Shown here: one piece after another, positions 16,394 through 24,198 of the stretch
Layout of the letters: each line of letters starts with the position of its first letter
How positions within the stretch are numbered: the first letter of the stretch is position 1
Assembly (NCBI GenBank): GCA_964404095.1
Contig: CAYOIN010000010.1
Span: 1-36,304, forward strand
From: CAZLQR01 sp964404095
Lineage (GTDB): Bacteria > Patescibacteriota > Microgenomatia > UBA1406 > GWC2-37-13
Reading direction: 5' to 3'
DNA length: 36,304 nucleotides
Notes under the pieces: model-generated
Database searches by the model: none
What the model saw: only the letters and a program-made list of their open reading frames with translations
What the model was told of the DNA's origin: nothing
Translations under genes and position numbers: made by a program

Positions 16394-17056
16394 TTAAAAG
16401 AGAAATGCGAGTACCACGACCGAAGCTGCAATAACTCCAATGAACTCATACGGGAATCGAATACCTGCAGTGGGGAGCTCCGATGTTGTGGGGGCGGTAG
16501 TTGCAGATGATGATGCCGACGATTCTGCGACCACGATCGCTTCGACGGTCGGCGTCGGTGTCGATGGAGGGGTGCTTGTGACCGATGGTTCAGGTGCGGC
16601 AGAAGATGTCGCAACGGTCTCAGCCATGAATGACGCCTCGGAGGTCGCCGCCTGTTCATCGGATGACGCTTCGAATGCTGGCGTCGGGCTCACGGGCATA
16701 CTCGGTTGAAGCGACTGTGGTACGGTTGGGGCAACCGTTGATGGTTCGGTTTGGCCGGGTCGGAACACGATCATCACCACCGTAACAATGGTGAAGATAA
16801 TCAACGCCACCACGAGCTGGATTGCTCGATGTGAGTTTGTTTTCATGAGCGGTTGAGGAGAGGGCATGACGGTATGAATTGGCGTCGCCTGAGGGAGCGG
16901 TGCATTTGGATCGAATGCGGGAACGGTCGGTCTCTGTTCTTGACTCTTCCGATCCTTCAGAAACATGACAAACTCATAGATCACAAACCCAAGAGTGACG
17001 GTGAAAAAAAACAGCGCCACCTTATTTAAGGCACCGATGAAGCCAAGAACATCCAT
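16394..17056 (-). CDS. Membrane protein with Ser/Thr/Ala-rich stalk and LPxTG-like C-terminus
   Basis: The 220 residues hold a membrane helix at about 10-32, a short charged proline-rich loop, and a second helix at about 78-98. An external stretch of about 90 residues follows, almost entirely Ser, Thr, Ala, Pro, Val and Glu. The end is ELPTAG (LPTAG at 194-198), then a hydrophobic helix running to the last residue. This is the layout of a sortase sorting signal, except that the basic tail is missing and the fourth motif residue is Ala. No enzymatic domain is visible. A TATACT lies 6 bases before the ATG. The gene ends 10 bases from the convergent LCP gene. Confidence 0.75.
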   Translation of the reverse strand: MDVLGFIGALNKVALFFFTVTLGFVIYEFVMFLKDRKSQEQRPTVPAFDPNAPLPQATPIHTVMPSPQPLMKTNSHRAIQLVVALIIFTIVTVVMIVFRPGQTEPSTVAPTVPQSLQPSMPVSPTPAFEASSDEQAATSEASFMAETVATSSAAPEPSVTSTPPSTPTPTVEAIVVAESSASSSATTAPTTSELPTAGIRFPYEFIGVIAASVVVLAFLF

Positions 17057-17062
17057 AGAAAC

Positions 17063-17068
17063 AGTATA
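17063..17068 (-). promoter_or_regulatory. -10 element of the LPTAG membrane protein gene
   Basis: TATACT on the minus strand, 6 bases before the ATG at 17056, within the 38-base gap after the upstream surface-protein gene. It suggests separate leaderless transcription of this gene. Confidence 0.45.
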
Positions 17069-17094
17069 TACGATCTCACAGAGCGTAACCAGCC

Positions 17095-18393
17095 TTAGAA
17101 GAGAAAGAACAGGCCGAGTCCCATAATGATGAAGGCGGTGCTGGTGTAGATGAGGTAGTCGGACGTTGTGCCGGTCTTTGGGAGGGTCGGCTCGGGTTCA
17201 TCACTTGGCGTTACCGTTGGAGTCTTTGTCGGTGTTAAGGTGAGACTTGCACTCCCGGTGGCTTCTCCAAGGACTCGTTCGCCACTTTGCGTAACGGTAA
17301 ACATTCTGGTGATCGAACTGTAGCTCCCTTCGGTTTTTGCGGTCAGGGAGTATGTTCCCGCTGGGAGGATCTGGGGAAACGATAATCTCCAGTCTCCTTG
17401 TTTATCAGCGCTTGTGGTGCGATTAATACTGACCGTCGTGGCGTTGATGCTTCGAACAGAAAGCATGATTACAGCATTCGAGGATGCCTTTCCCTTGATG
17501 AGCGGGCTCCCGACACCGAGAATAGCATTCTGTACCGGATACGTGATACGCAGGTTATCAAGTGACGCTTCGGTAGGTGTCGGTGATGTTTGTGCAACCA
17601 CAAACTGTGCAGAGCTTGTGCCGAGCACCTTCGATTCCTCAGGTAGCGTATACTGTTTCCCCATCTGAACCGGCTGATCGACCGGGGAGAGTAGTTCGAT
17701 AGGTGAACGAACGGTAGCTGTGTTTCCAGACTCATCGTAGAAGGTGAGCGTTATGACATCGCTTACCGACGGAGCAATGAGCGATGTTCCCTGTTTGGTG
17801 GTGAGTCCGTTCAGTGGGAGTAACCACTCACCCGAAGGTTTTGAAAGTGTTGCGAGCGGATATGCACCAGGGTACTGGAACAGTACGAGTACATTTTTTT
17901 CGGTTACACCACTCGCCGACGTTACCGTTCCATATACCGGCTTGAGTGAATTGATACGTGAGTCATTTGGGGTTGTCGAGAACGTGAATGTCGATGTTTT
18001 GCCGAGCTCAAGTAGCTCTTTCGTGTTTGATAGGCGATAGAAATATTTCGTATTCGGGAGGAGCTCTGTAAGCTGAACACTGTGGTTAAAGAACTGCGCG
18101 TTATCATCGACGCTGTCACGTTCATCGATTGCGATCCGGTTGAGGTTTGAAGTACTGGTTCCCCAGAGTACCATACCCGGTTCTTTGTTCGTGGTTCTCC
18201 AGACAATGGTAGCTCGATTCGGGCCAACGTTGGCAACCTGCATATTCAGGATATTTCGTTTTGTTGCCGATGTAGACCGAGTTGGAACAAACAGAAACTG
18301 CGTCATAACAAACGAGAGTACCCCGATGACGAAAACCGCAACTATCGAGGGAATCTTAATCTGTCGTGGCCGGTAGAGATCGCTGTATGTCAT
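17095..18393 (-). CDS. Surface protein with fibronectin-III/PAP-like and Ig-like domains and an LPKTG C-terminus
   Basis: The 432-residue protein has an N-terminal membrane helix or uncleaved signal (about 15-35). A fibronectin-III-like domain resembling the N-terminal domain of purple acid phosphatases covers about 46-135 (NMQVANVGPNRATIVWRTT, then VQLTELLPNTKYFYRLS). A carboxypeptidase-regulatory-like beta domain covers about 150-230. An Ig-like domain covers about 275-370 (ITYPVQNAILGVGSPLIKGKA, then PAGTYSLTAKTEG). A Thr/Pro-rich stalk leads to LPKTG at 404-408 and a hydrophobic end of 24 residues with no basic tail. It is coupled by ATGA to the 62-residue gene and follows pilN and pilO, so it is probably a surface adhesin or pilus-associated protein. 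Confidence 0.82.
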   Translation of the reverse strand: MTYSDLYRPRQIKIPSIVAVFVIGVLSFVMTQFLFVPTRSTSATKRNILNMQVANVGPNRATIVWRTTNKEPGMVLWGTSTSNLNRIAIDERDSVDDNAQFFNHSVQLTELLPNTKYFYRLSNTKELLELGKTSTFTFSTTPNDSRINSLKPVYGTVTSASGVTEKNVLVLFQYPGAYPLATLSKPSGEWLLPLNGLTTKQGTSLIAPSVSDVITLTFYDESGNTATVRSPIELLSPVDQPVQMGKQYTLPEESKVLGTSSAQFVVAQTSPTPTEASLDNLRITYPVQNAILGVGSPLIKGKASSNAVIMLSVRSINATTVSINRTTSADKQGDWRLSFPQILPAGTYSLTAKTEGSYSSITRMFTVTQSGERVLGEATGSASLTLTPTKTPTVTPSDEPEPTLPKTGTTSDYLIYTSTAFIIMGLGLFFLF

Positions 18394-18578
18394 CGCCCTG
18401 TTTTTTGTTCAACTATCGTAATAATGTTTGGGTCAAGCTTGTATTGTAACAAAACCGGGTTTGCGATCTGCTCCTCTCTCATGTCTTTGTTTGCTGCAAA
18501 GAAGAGATCCGCAACGAGCCAGATAACAACCGTCAGAAAGATGCAGATTGATAGGTACAGTATTTCTTTTCGTTTCAT
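18390..18578 (-). CDS. Small single-pass membrane protein (62 aa) in the pilus cluster
   Basis: The 62 residues have a basic start (MKRKE), one membrane helix at about 6-28 and a polar external tail with KLDPNIITIVEQ. I do not recognise the family. It lies 2 bases after the pilO stop and its own stop overlaps the start of the large surface protein, so it belongs to the rpsT-pilN-pilO string. The position is that of a small accessory pilus protein (as PilP often follows PilO), but there is no sequence support for PilP. Confidence 0.7.
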   Translation of the reverse strand: MKRKEILYLSICIFLTVVIWLVADLFFAANKDMREEQIANPVLLQYKLDPNIITIVEQKTGR

Positions 18579-18580
18579 AG

Positions 18581-19180
18581 TTAGAGATAGTAGCCCTCGA
18601 TCTCGGTCTTAATTCGTAACGTCGCGCTTGAGGATGACCCCAGCTGATCCGCTCCGATCTCGACGGTTCGCATAAACTTGAGTCGTCTCTGCTCCGTAAT
18701 TTCTCGTTGAAATGCAATGTAATTATCGAAGGTTGAGTTGAGTTCCATGCTAACCGCCATTGAACGAAACGAATTTTTTGCAGGTTCCACGAGGTTGATC
18801 TTATTCACGTGAATTTTTGAGATTGTTACCTCGTTTCGGTCTGCTGCTTCTTGAATATCCTGCATCAATAACGTGATAAGTGGTTGTGGTGGGAGCGCCT
18901 CATCGACCAGATGGAGTCGATCACGCACCTGTTCAAGCGCGCTCTGTATCTGGACGATCTGTCCGATCAGCTCTTCATACTGGGCATCAACACTTTTGAG
19001 CTCAAGCTCCTTACTGTTGAGCGAAAGCGCTGTCGAAAGTGACGGTTTAATGGCGAAAAATATGAAAAATGAAAACACGATGAAGAACAACGTTGCAAAG
19101 GTATAGTCTTTTCTCTTCGGCTCCTTCAATGCCGAGATGAGGTGTCGGAGTGATGGGAGATCTGGGTTGCTATTGCTCAT
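18581..19180 (-). CDS. pilO: PilO-like type IV pilus inner-membrane protein
   Basis: PilO pairs with PilN in the periplasm-facing alignment complex of type IV pili. This 199-residue protein has a cytosolic N-terminus of about 25 residues and a membrane helix at about 27-47. A coiled coil at about 55-100 (ELELKSVDAQYEELIGQIVQIQSALEQ) is followed by a ferredoxin-like C-terminal domain with LLMQDIQEAADRNEVTISKI and the closing strands ATLRIKTEIEGYY. This is the PilO fold pattern, and pilN lies directly upstream with a 4-base overlap. Identity rests on layout and context because PilO sequences diverge strongly. The gene next upstream encodes ribosomal protein S20. Confidence 0.8.
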   Translation of the reverse strand: MSNSNPDLPSLRHLISALKEPKRKDYTFATLFFIVFSFFIFFAIKPSLSTALSLNSKELELKSVDAQYEELIGQIVQIQSALEQVRDRLHLVDEALPPQPLITLLMQDIQEAADRNEVTISKIHVNKINLVEPAKNSFRSMAVSMELNSTFDNYIAFQREITEQRRLKFMRTVEIGADQLGSSSSATLRIKTEIEGYYL

Positions 19181-19713
19181 ATTGTTTTACCGGTGTTGAA
19201 GTTTTCAAGCGTCATGGTGAAGCTGTACCCAGACTCACCGCGCTTAATATTCGAAAGATTAACGGTTTGAAATCTCTTATCTTGTTGGAGGCGGGCATAG
19301 AAGAGCTGTAGCTCTCGTGAATCAATTGTCGTTCCTACGAGATCAAACGAATTCTCGTTGATAACGAGCTTCTCTAGCGTTGCTGCTTGTGGGAATGTAG
19401 ACAGAAGGTACTGTATTGCGCTCGTCTGCACCGATTGCTCATGTACGATCTTTCGAATTGCAATGGTCTGATCATTGACCTTTTCCGCTTCCTGAAGGAG
19501 CGGTTGAACCGCTTCGATTATCTCTCGTTTTTGTTGGAGTGAGTCCTTCAGGTCGATAATATTCTGATCGATGCGAAAACGATAGAATAACACTCCGATC
19601 ACAACAATCTGCGTCAAGACAAGAATGTACCGTAAGTAATTGAGAAAAAAATACAGCGTCTTATCGAGGAAACTCAATTCCTGCTTGGTCAGAAGGTTGA
19701 TCCGGTATGTCAT
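19177..19713 (-). CDS. pilN: PilN-like type IV pilus inner-membrane protein
   Basis: The first residues, MTYRINLLTKQE, match the conserved N-terminal peptide by which PilN binds cytosolic PilM. A membrane helix covers about 30-50. A coiled coil covers about 55-90 (IIDLKDSLQQKREIIEAVQPLLQEAEKV), and a small alpha-beta domain completes 178 residues. It would form a complex with PilO, encoded next. Its ATG overlaps the stop of rpsT by 4 bases, so its translation is likely coupled to that of ribosomal protein S20. PilM, PilB, PilC and pilins are not in this window. Confidence 0.83.
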   Translation of the reverse strand: MTYRINLLTKQELSFLDKTLYFFLNYLRYILVLTQIVVIGVLFYRFRIDQNIIDLKDSLQQKREIIEAVQPLLQEAEKVNDQTIAIRKIVHEQSVQTSAIQYLLSTFPQAATLEKLVINENSFDLVGTTIDSRELQLFYARLQQDKRFQTVNLSNIKRGESGYSFTMTLENFNTGKTI

Positions 19714-19961
19714 TTGGCTGACTTAGATTTTGGTTTTAATAATTTCGCAACCTGCGATTTGAGACGAGCCGCTTTATTTGCATGAATTACTCCTTTTTTC
19801 GCCGCTTTATCGATTGCTGAATGAACCTTCGTAAGATTCTTTTCAGTTCCTTTTTTTGCTTTTCGAAGAAGGGTAAGATACGCTGCTTCGGTTGCACGGT
19901 TCGTTGCGGTTCGGGATCGATCCTGTCGCATTTTTTTTATTGCTGATTTAATGATTGGCAT
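19710..19961 (-). CDS. rpsT: Small ribosomal subunit protein S20
   Basis: S20 binds 16S rRNA early in 30S assembly. The 83 residues are highly basic and helical, with the family pattern: PIIKSAIKKMRQDRSRTATN, then LRKAKK, VHSAIDKAAKKGVIHANKAARLKSQVAKL. Length and composition are normal. The gene carries the only strong Shine-Dalgarno sequence I found in the window, 8 bases before its ATG. It is fused by a 4-base overlap to pilN, an unusual neighbour for a ribosomal gene. In other bacteria S20 controls its own translation; nothing here shows that directly. Confidence 0.95.
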   Translation of the reverse strand: MPIIKSAIKKMRQDRSRTATNRATEAAYLTLLRKAKKGTEKNLTKVHSAIDKAAKKGVIHANKAARLKSQVAKLLKPKSKSAK

Positions 19962-19968
19962 AGAAAAA

Positions 19969-19980
19969 CACCTCCTCCCT
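19969..19980 (-). promoter_or_regulatory. Strong Shine-Dalgarno sequence of rpsT
   Basis: On the minus strand AGGGAGGAGGTG, with the core AGGAGGT (19970-19976) 8 bases before the ATG at 19961. Upstream, TATTAT is seen within the leader (the bases before GTGTCACTG), a possible -10. This contrasts with the other genes here, which lack Shine-Dalgarno sequences. Confidence 0.85.
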
Positions 19981-20013
19981 TACAGTGACACGAATAATAA
20001 CGTGCTGTTCAAG

Positions 20014-20502
20014 TTATAAGCTAAACTCTTTCTCAAAGATTCGCTCACCGTAGCTTCCACTGAATACTACAGAGAGCTTGATTGGCCCAACAACGGTGTG
20101 GTATCGACATACGCCGGATGAGCAGGTTCCCAGCGTAATGCCGGTTTTCTCACATGAGCGTTGTCCATTCTTAAAGTCACATCCAGCAAGCACACCATCG
20201 GGTATGACATCGCTGTCCGTCTCATCTTCTGGCCGTTTTTCCCGATTGTAGGTGAGCTCCATGTCTGCCTTTTTTGTCCCTTCTGGTGCATTCGAAACCC
20301 GCACCTCCACCTCACCTTTTTTTGTTGATTCCATCAGCTTCACAACGACCGATGAATCAACCGGCGCAATGGTCGGTTCATTTTCTAACACCGACTCGGT
20401 CTGCGATTTTTTTGCATTATTCGCATTTGAGACAAACCAGGCTCCAACACCGATCAGTACTGCCACCACAACTCCAATGATTACTTTTTTTTGAGAGTTC
20501 AT
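20014..20502 (-). CDS. Membrane-anchored hypothetical protein with four cysteines
   Basis: The 162 residues start with a basic end and a membrane helix (about 6-24). A disordered Ser/Glu/Pro stretch runs to about 50 and an external beta-rich domain to the end. That domain has four cysteines at 108, 117, 127 and 132, likely two disulfides, which fits the DsbA-like protein encoded at 4253-5056. I do not recognise the family. It starts 6 bases after the glyS stop and is followed after about 50 bases by rpsT, so it is probably co-transcribed with glyS. Confidence 0.7.
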   Translation of the reverse strand: MNSQKKVIIGVVVAVLIGVGAWFVSNANNAKKSQTESVLENEPTIAPVDSSVVVKLMESTKKGEVEVRVSNAPEGTKKADMELTYNREKRPEDETDSDVIPDGVLAGCDFKNGQRSCEKTGITLGTCSSGVCRYHTVVGPIKLSVVFSGSYGERIFEKEFSL

Positions 20503-20508
20503 AATAAA

Positions 20509-21798
20509 TTAAATTGATAATATGAAATCACCTAATGATGTGACCGCTACGCGATCCTGTTTCATCGAATCGCGATGACGAACCGTAACGGTACCATCCT
20601 CGAGCGTCGTGTAATCGACAGTAATACAGAACGGGGTACCGATCTCATCCTGCGCTGCGTAGCGCTTACCGATGTTTCCCCGATCGTCCCATGCTACCAT
20701 CGCACGCTCTCTTAGATTATGATAAATTTCCTTCGCTTTCGCAACCAGTTCCGGCTTGTTCGCTACGAGTGGAAATACTGCCGCTCGATATGGGGCAAGG
20801 GATGGATGTAGTTGTAACCATTCTCGTTTCTCATCCTTACGATAGGCATCAAGAAGAAGAAAGAGGAGTGGGCGCTCAAGTCCCGACGATGTTTCGATGT
20901 CCCATGGTGTGTAGGCTTCGTTTGATTCGGTATCACGGTACTGGAGATCCTTCTTGCTGTACTGTTGATGACGTGCCAGATCCCAGTCTCCACGATGATG
21001 AATACCCATCATTTCTTGCCAGCCCCATGGAGTGTTGTACTCGATGTCGGTCGCAAGTCGCGCGTAGTGAGCACGCTCAGTTTCCTCATGATCTCGAAAT
21101 CGAAGATTCTCCTTCTGCATTCCCAGCGAGAGAAACCAGTTCATCCGATCTTCTTTCCAGTACTCAAACCATTTTTTTCCTTCTGCCTCATCTGGTTTGA
21201 TATAAAACTGAAGCTCTAACTGCTCAAACTCGCGACATCGAAAGATAAAGTTTCCCGGGGTAATTTCGTTTCGAAATGCCTTACCGATCTGAGCGATACC
21301 AAAAGGAATTCTGACCCGAGTAGTATCGATGACATTCTTGAAGTTCACATGTACGCCGTTGGTGATTTCACCACGAAGATAGATCTCGGACTGTTTTCCC
21401 TCAATAATACCGAGATATGCCTTTACCAAGAGATTGAACTTCTGTGGTTCGGTCCAAGAGACCTCTTTACCCTTATGGGTTTTTTCATGTTCCTGTATCT
21501 CCTCTGTTTTATCTTCACGAAATCGGAGATGGCAGATTTTGCACTCAACCAGCGGGTCGGTAAATGCATCGGTGTGTCCGGATGCTTCCCACGCCTTTGG
21601 ATTCATCATGATCGACGCATCGATACCAACGACATCATCACGAAGCTGCACGAGCTGCTTCCACCAGAGATCTTTGTAGTTTTTCTTGAGGAGTGTTCCG
21701 ACCGGGCCCCAGTCCCAGGTGCCTGCAAGTCCTCCGTAGATCTCTGATCCAGGGAAAACAATACCTCTCCGTTTGCACAGTGCTACCAACGCTTCCAT
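20509..21798 (-). CDS. glyS: Glycyl-tRNA synthetase, class II alpha2 type
   Basis: Charges tRNA-Gly. It is the single-chain dimer type also used by archaea and eukaryotes, unrelated to the alpha2-beta2 form of E. coli. The N-terminus VALCKRRGIVFPGSEIYGGLAGTWDWGPVG is diagnostic. A zinc-type pair (ECKICHLRF, about 82-90) lies in the first insertion. Motif 2 is FRNEITPGNFIFRCREFEQLELQFY, and motif 3 is in IETSSGLERPLLFLLLDAY. The anticodon-binding domain ends with GTPFCITVDYTTLEDGTVTVRHRDS. The 429 residues are slightly short of the usual 460. The start is supported by TATAAT 7 bases upstream, overlapping the recO stop. Confidence 0.96.
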   Translation of the reverse strand: MEALVALCKRRGIVFPGSEIYGGLAGTWDWGPVGTLLKKNYKDLWWKQLVQLRDDVVGIDASIMMNPKAWEASGHTDAFTDPLVECKICHLRFREDKTEEIQEHEKTHKGKEVSWTEPQKFNLLVKAYLGIIEGKQSEIYLRGEITNGVHVNFKNVIDTTRVRIPFGIAQIGKAFRNEITPGNFIFRCREFEQLELQFYIKPDEAEGKKWFEYWKEDRMNWFLSLGMQKENLRFRDHEETERAHYARLATDIEYNTPWGWQEMMGIHHRGDWDLARHQQYSKKDLQYRDTESNEAYTPWDIETSSGLERPLLFLLLDAYRKDEKREWLQLHPSLAPYRAAVFPLVANKPELVAKAKEIYHNLRERAMVAWDDRGNIGKRYAAQDEIGTPFCITVDYTTLEDGTVTVRHRDSMKQDRVAVTSLGDFILSI

Positions 21799-21805
21799 GA
21801 TCTAC

Positions 21806-21811
21806 ATTATA
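21806..21811 (-). promoter_or_regulatory. -10 element of glyS
   Basis: TATAAT on the minus strand, overlapping the recO stop codon and ending 7 bases before the glyS ATG (21798). It predicts leaderless glyS mRNA separate from the upstream run. The -35 is weak. Confidence 0.6.
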
Positions 21812-22331
21812 TCGTATTTATCGGCAGTTTTTGCCCCGTTGTTTCAGAAAATACATTCGATATTTCGGACAGTGTGAGTGGGGCGTCGGAGTATCCCAGT
21901 TGTACCAGAAGGCGGTTAGCATACTGAATAAAGAGGTCCTGTGGACGGGTATTCTCGGTGAGGTCGATCAGGTACTTCTGTAGTTGCTGATAGGCGACTG
22001 CATCGACCTCGTGCTCCGGCATCAGTCGATCGATCATATAGAGATAGGGGTAGAGCCAGGTGATCTTTTCGGCACTTTGTTTAATCGAGGAGAACGCAGA
22101 GATGAGCGATGTTTCTTGAAGGTAAAACTGATCACGACTCTTTCTCAGTACGAGCGAAACGAGATTACCGGTCTGTACATGGGGTTTCCGCTTGCTCATG
22201 ATGCTCTTCACCCCACGTCCATATACTCGAATCTTCCCTTCGGTTGCGGTGAGGATAATGTAGATGACATCGTTTCCAGGAAGAAGTTTGCTACTCAGTA
22301 TGACACCCTGTGTCTGTGTGAAGGATTGCAT
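21807..22331 (-). CDS. recO: DNA repair protein RecO, short form
   Basis: RecO helps load RecA onto SSB-covered DNA. Residues 1-75 form the OB fold typical of RecO (TQGVILSSKLLPGNDVIYIILTATEGKIRVYGRGVKS). The helical domain follows (ITWLYPYLYMIDRLMPEHEVDAVAYQQLQKYL). The protein stops at 174 residues, while most RecO proteins have about 240, and no cysteine zinc motif is present. Its ATG overlaps the stop of the DUF4012 gene by one base (TAATG). Confidence 0.88.
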   Translation of the reverse strand: MQSFTQTQGVILSSKLLPGNDVIYIILTATEGKIRVYGRGVKSIMSKRKPHVQTGNLVSLVLRKSRDQFYLQETSLISAFSSIKQSAEKITWLYPYLYMIDRLMPEHEVDAVAYQQLQKYLIDLTENTRPQDLFIQYANRLLVQLGYSDAPLTLSEISNVFSETTGQKLPINTI

Positions 22332-24175
22332 TACAGCCCTTTCTGATATTCCTTATCTTTGTCGAACGCGCCGTCGTACATGGTCTGACCACCAATCTTT
22401 ATGGTGATATCCTGTTTCTCCACGCCTGGCTGCTTCTGGACGCGAAGTGAGTAGCCGGCAGGCTTGATCGATGCAGGGAGAGTATAGGTGACGGTAACCT
22501 CGGCTTTTCCGTTTGGATTGACGGTCATAAATCCTTCAAACACAGTCTTCCCAAGATCGTCGTAGGTCTTTACGGTCTTCTGAGAGCCTTTGAAAGAGAC
22601 AAGTTTTGAGCCCTGTGGCACATAGACACGGAGCCAGTTGCGCAGTGTAGCATTCAAACAGAGTCCACCGCGTTCAAGATTGCAGTCAGAGTGTGGATAT
22701 GGGTTTTTGTAGGTTAGGGTGACCTCGCGCTGTATCTCCCCCGACATGGTCTTTGAGGTGACTGTCTCGATCGTCTCGTCGATGTAGAGATTCGACTTTG
22801 CGCCGGCGAAGTTCACATTATTTACATGGAGATAATCACCATCGGTCTCCTGAATTCTTCCGGCAAAATTGATCTGCTCCGCAGCTGCTTGGAGCTGTTT
22901 GTCCTTGAAATAGAGCAGAATATGTTTCTGTTCGAGGTTTCCAAACATCGTCTCTGCGAGCTGACCCCAGTACTTAGAAGGAGAGAAGCCAAGCGCCTTG
23001 TTGAGCAGTGCAAACATGAGATCACCAAGAATTCCTTTTCGATCGGTCTTGATGTAATTCACCGGTCGGTCGACGATATCAAAGAGGGTGTAGATAACCT
23101 GCGGGCAGTCGCATCGCTTATCCTCGTTTGCTGAGAAGGTAACTCCATCGACCTCGGTGTCACCAAAGATTCGCAGCATATCGACCAAGATCTTTGCATC
23201 GAGCATGATGACCCCGTCGTACTCCTGTTTCGAGCCACCTCGGTTGTAGAGTGATTCAAAGAGCTTAATCGAGGTTGGGAGATCGGGAGAGAGATTGCTA
23301 TCTCTGATGTAAAAGTTGCTTACACCTTTGTGGTAGGTAAGGATTTCGCGTGGCGCTGCTGGATGTGATCCAATCGCCTGATCGAGAGAATAGATATCCT
23401 CAGATCGCTCAACGCTGATCTTTCCATCCTTGACTCTAAAGTATGCATAGGAGGTGAGGAATCCACCGGTCGCACGTCGTTCATAGTTGTTTTGGAACAA
23501 CAGGAGATATGTCTTTTCTTTATCTTTACCGAGCATTGCGGGGAGCTGTTTTAGGAGTGGCTTCGCATCAACGAAGAGTGAGGCGACGCCACTAAACTGA
23601 TCCTTGATTGTCTGCACTTGCGATCGAATCTTCGTCTTACCAAATGACTCAGGGTAGTGATTCGGATCGATTTTTTGGACTCTCATCTCTGCCTGCTTGA
23701 TGTTCTCCGAGATGGTATCTATATTGCCAAGTACCTTATCAAGCGTGAGCACAGCTGTCTGAAGTCGTTCGTCTGCCGACTTTTCGGAGAATGATGAGTT
23801 GCCCTTCTTAAACCCGATGAGGTCTGCATATGGAGCAATGGCGGTAATGCTGTCCTTGCCTGCTGCGATTGAGTAATGACCCGCCTCGACGCCATTTTTA
23901 AAGTCCGAAACGTACGGGATGAACGAGAGCCAGTAAATGCCACGCGCATCCTTTTCGAATGAGTCATATTTCTTTGAGAATTCATCGAACTTTGCCTCTA
24001 CTTGATCCATGTCGTTGAGGGAGAAGACATACTTGAGCTCCTTTGCAGACGTGGTGAGCGGTGCGATGTGCGATCGAATCTTCACGATGGGGAGAACAAT
24101 GAAAAAGACTACCACAACCAAGGCGAGCGCAATAGCAATCAATTTATTTCGTTTGTTTCGTTTTCTCCGAGCCAT
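22331..24175 (-). CDS. DUF4012 membrane protein
   Basis: A large envelope protein of unknown mechanism, about 614 residues. The preferred start gives MARRKRNKRNKL, then a membrane helix (about 12-34) and an external remainder. Family-type features are a helical region (about 50-230), a central domain with LLFQNNYERRATGGFLTSYAYFRVKDGKIS and FYIRDSNLSPDLPTS, and a C-terminal beta domain (VTVTYTLPASIKPAGYSLRVQKQPG). Two cysteine pairs lie in CDCP and CNLERGGLC. A start at 24265 adds 30 residues but overlaps the conserved end of the upstream sugar transferase by 67 bases, so I prefer ATG 24175. DUF4012 genes often sit in polysaccharide loci, as here. Confidence 0.88.
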   Translation of the reverse strand: MARRKRNKRNKLIAIALALVVVVFFIVLPIVKIRSHIAPLTTSAKELKYVFSLNDMDQVEAKFDEFSKKYDSFEKDARGIYWLSFIPYVSDFKNGVEAGHYSIAAGKDSITAIAPYADLIGFKKGNSSFSEKSADERLQTAVLTLDKVLGNIDTISENIKQAEMRVQKIDPNHYPESFGKTKIRSQVQTIKDQFSGVASLFVDAKPLLKQLPAMLGKDKEKTYLLLFQNNYERRATGGFLTSYAYFRVKDGKISVERSEDIYSLDQAIGSHPAAPREILTYHKGVSNFYIRDSNLSPDLPTSIKLFESLYNRGGSKQEYDGVIMLDAKILVDMLRIFGDTEVDGVTFSANEDKRCDCPQVIYTLFDIVDRPVNYIKTDRKGILGDLMFALLNKALGFSPSKYWGQLAETMFGNLEQKHILLYFKDKQLQAAAEQINFAGRIQETDGDYLHVNNVNFAGAKSNLYIDETIETVTSKTMSGEIQREVTLTYKNPYPHSDCNLERGGLCLNATLRNWLRVYVPQGSKLVSFKGSQKTVKTYDDLGKTVFEGFMTVNPNGKAEVTVTYTLPASIKPAGYSLRVQKQPGVEKQDITIKIGGQTMYDGAFDKDKEYQKGL

Positions 24176-24198
24176 AGGTTGTAGATCGGTGAGCTTGT

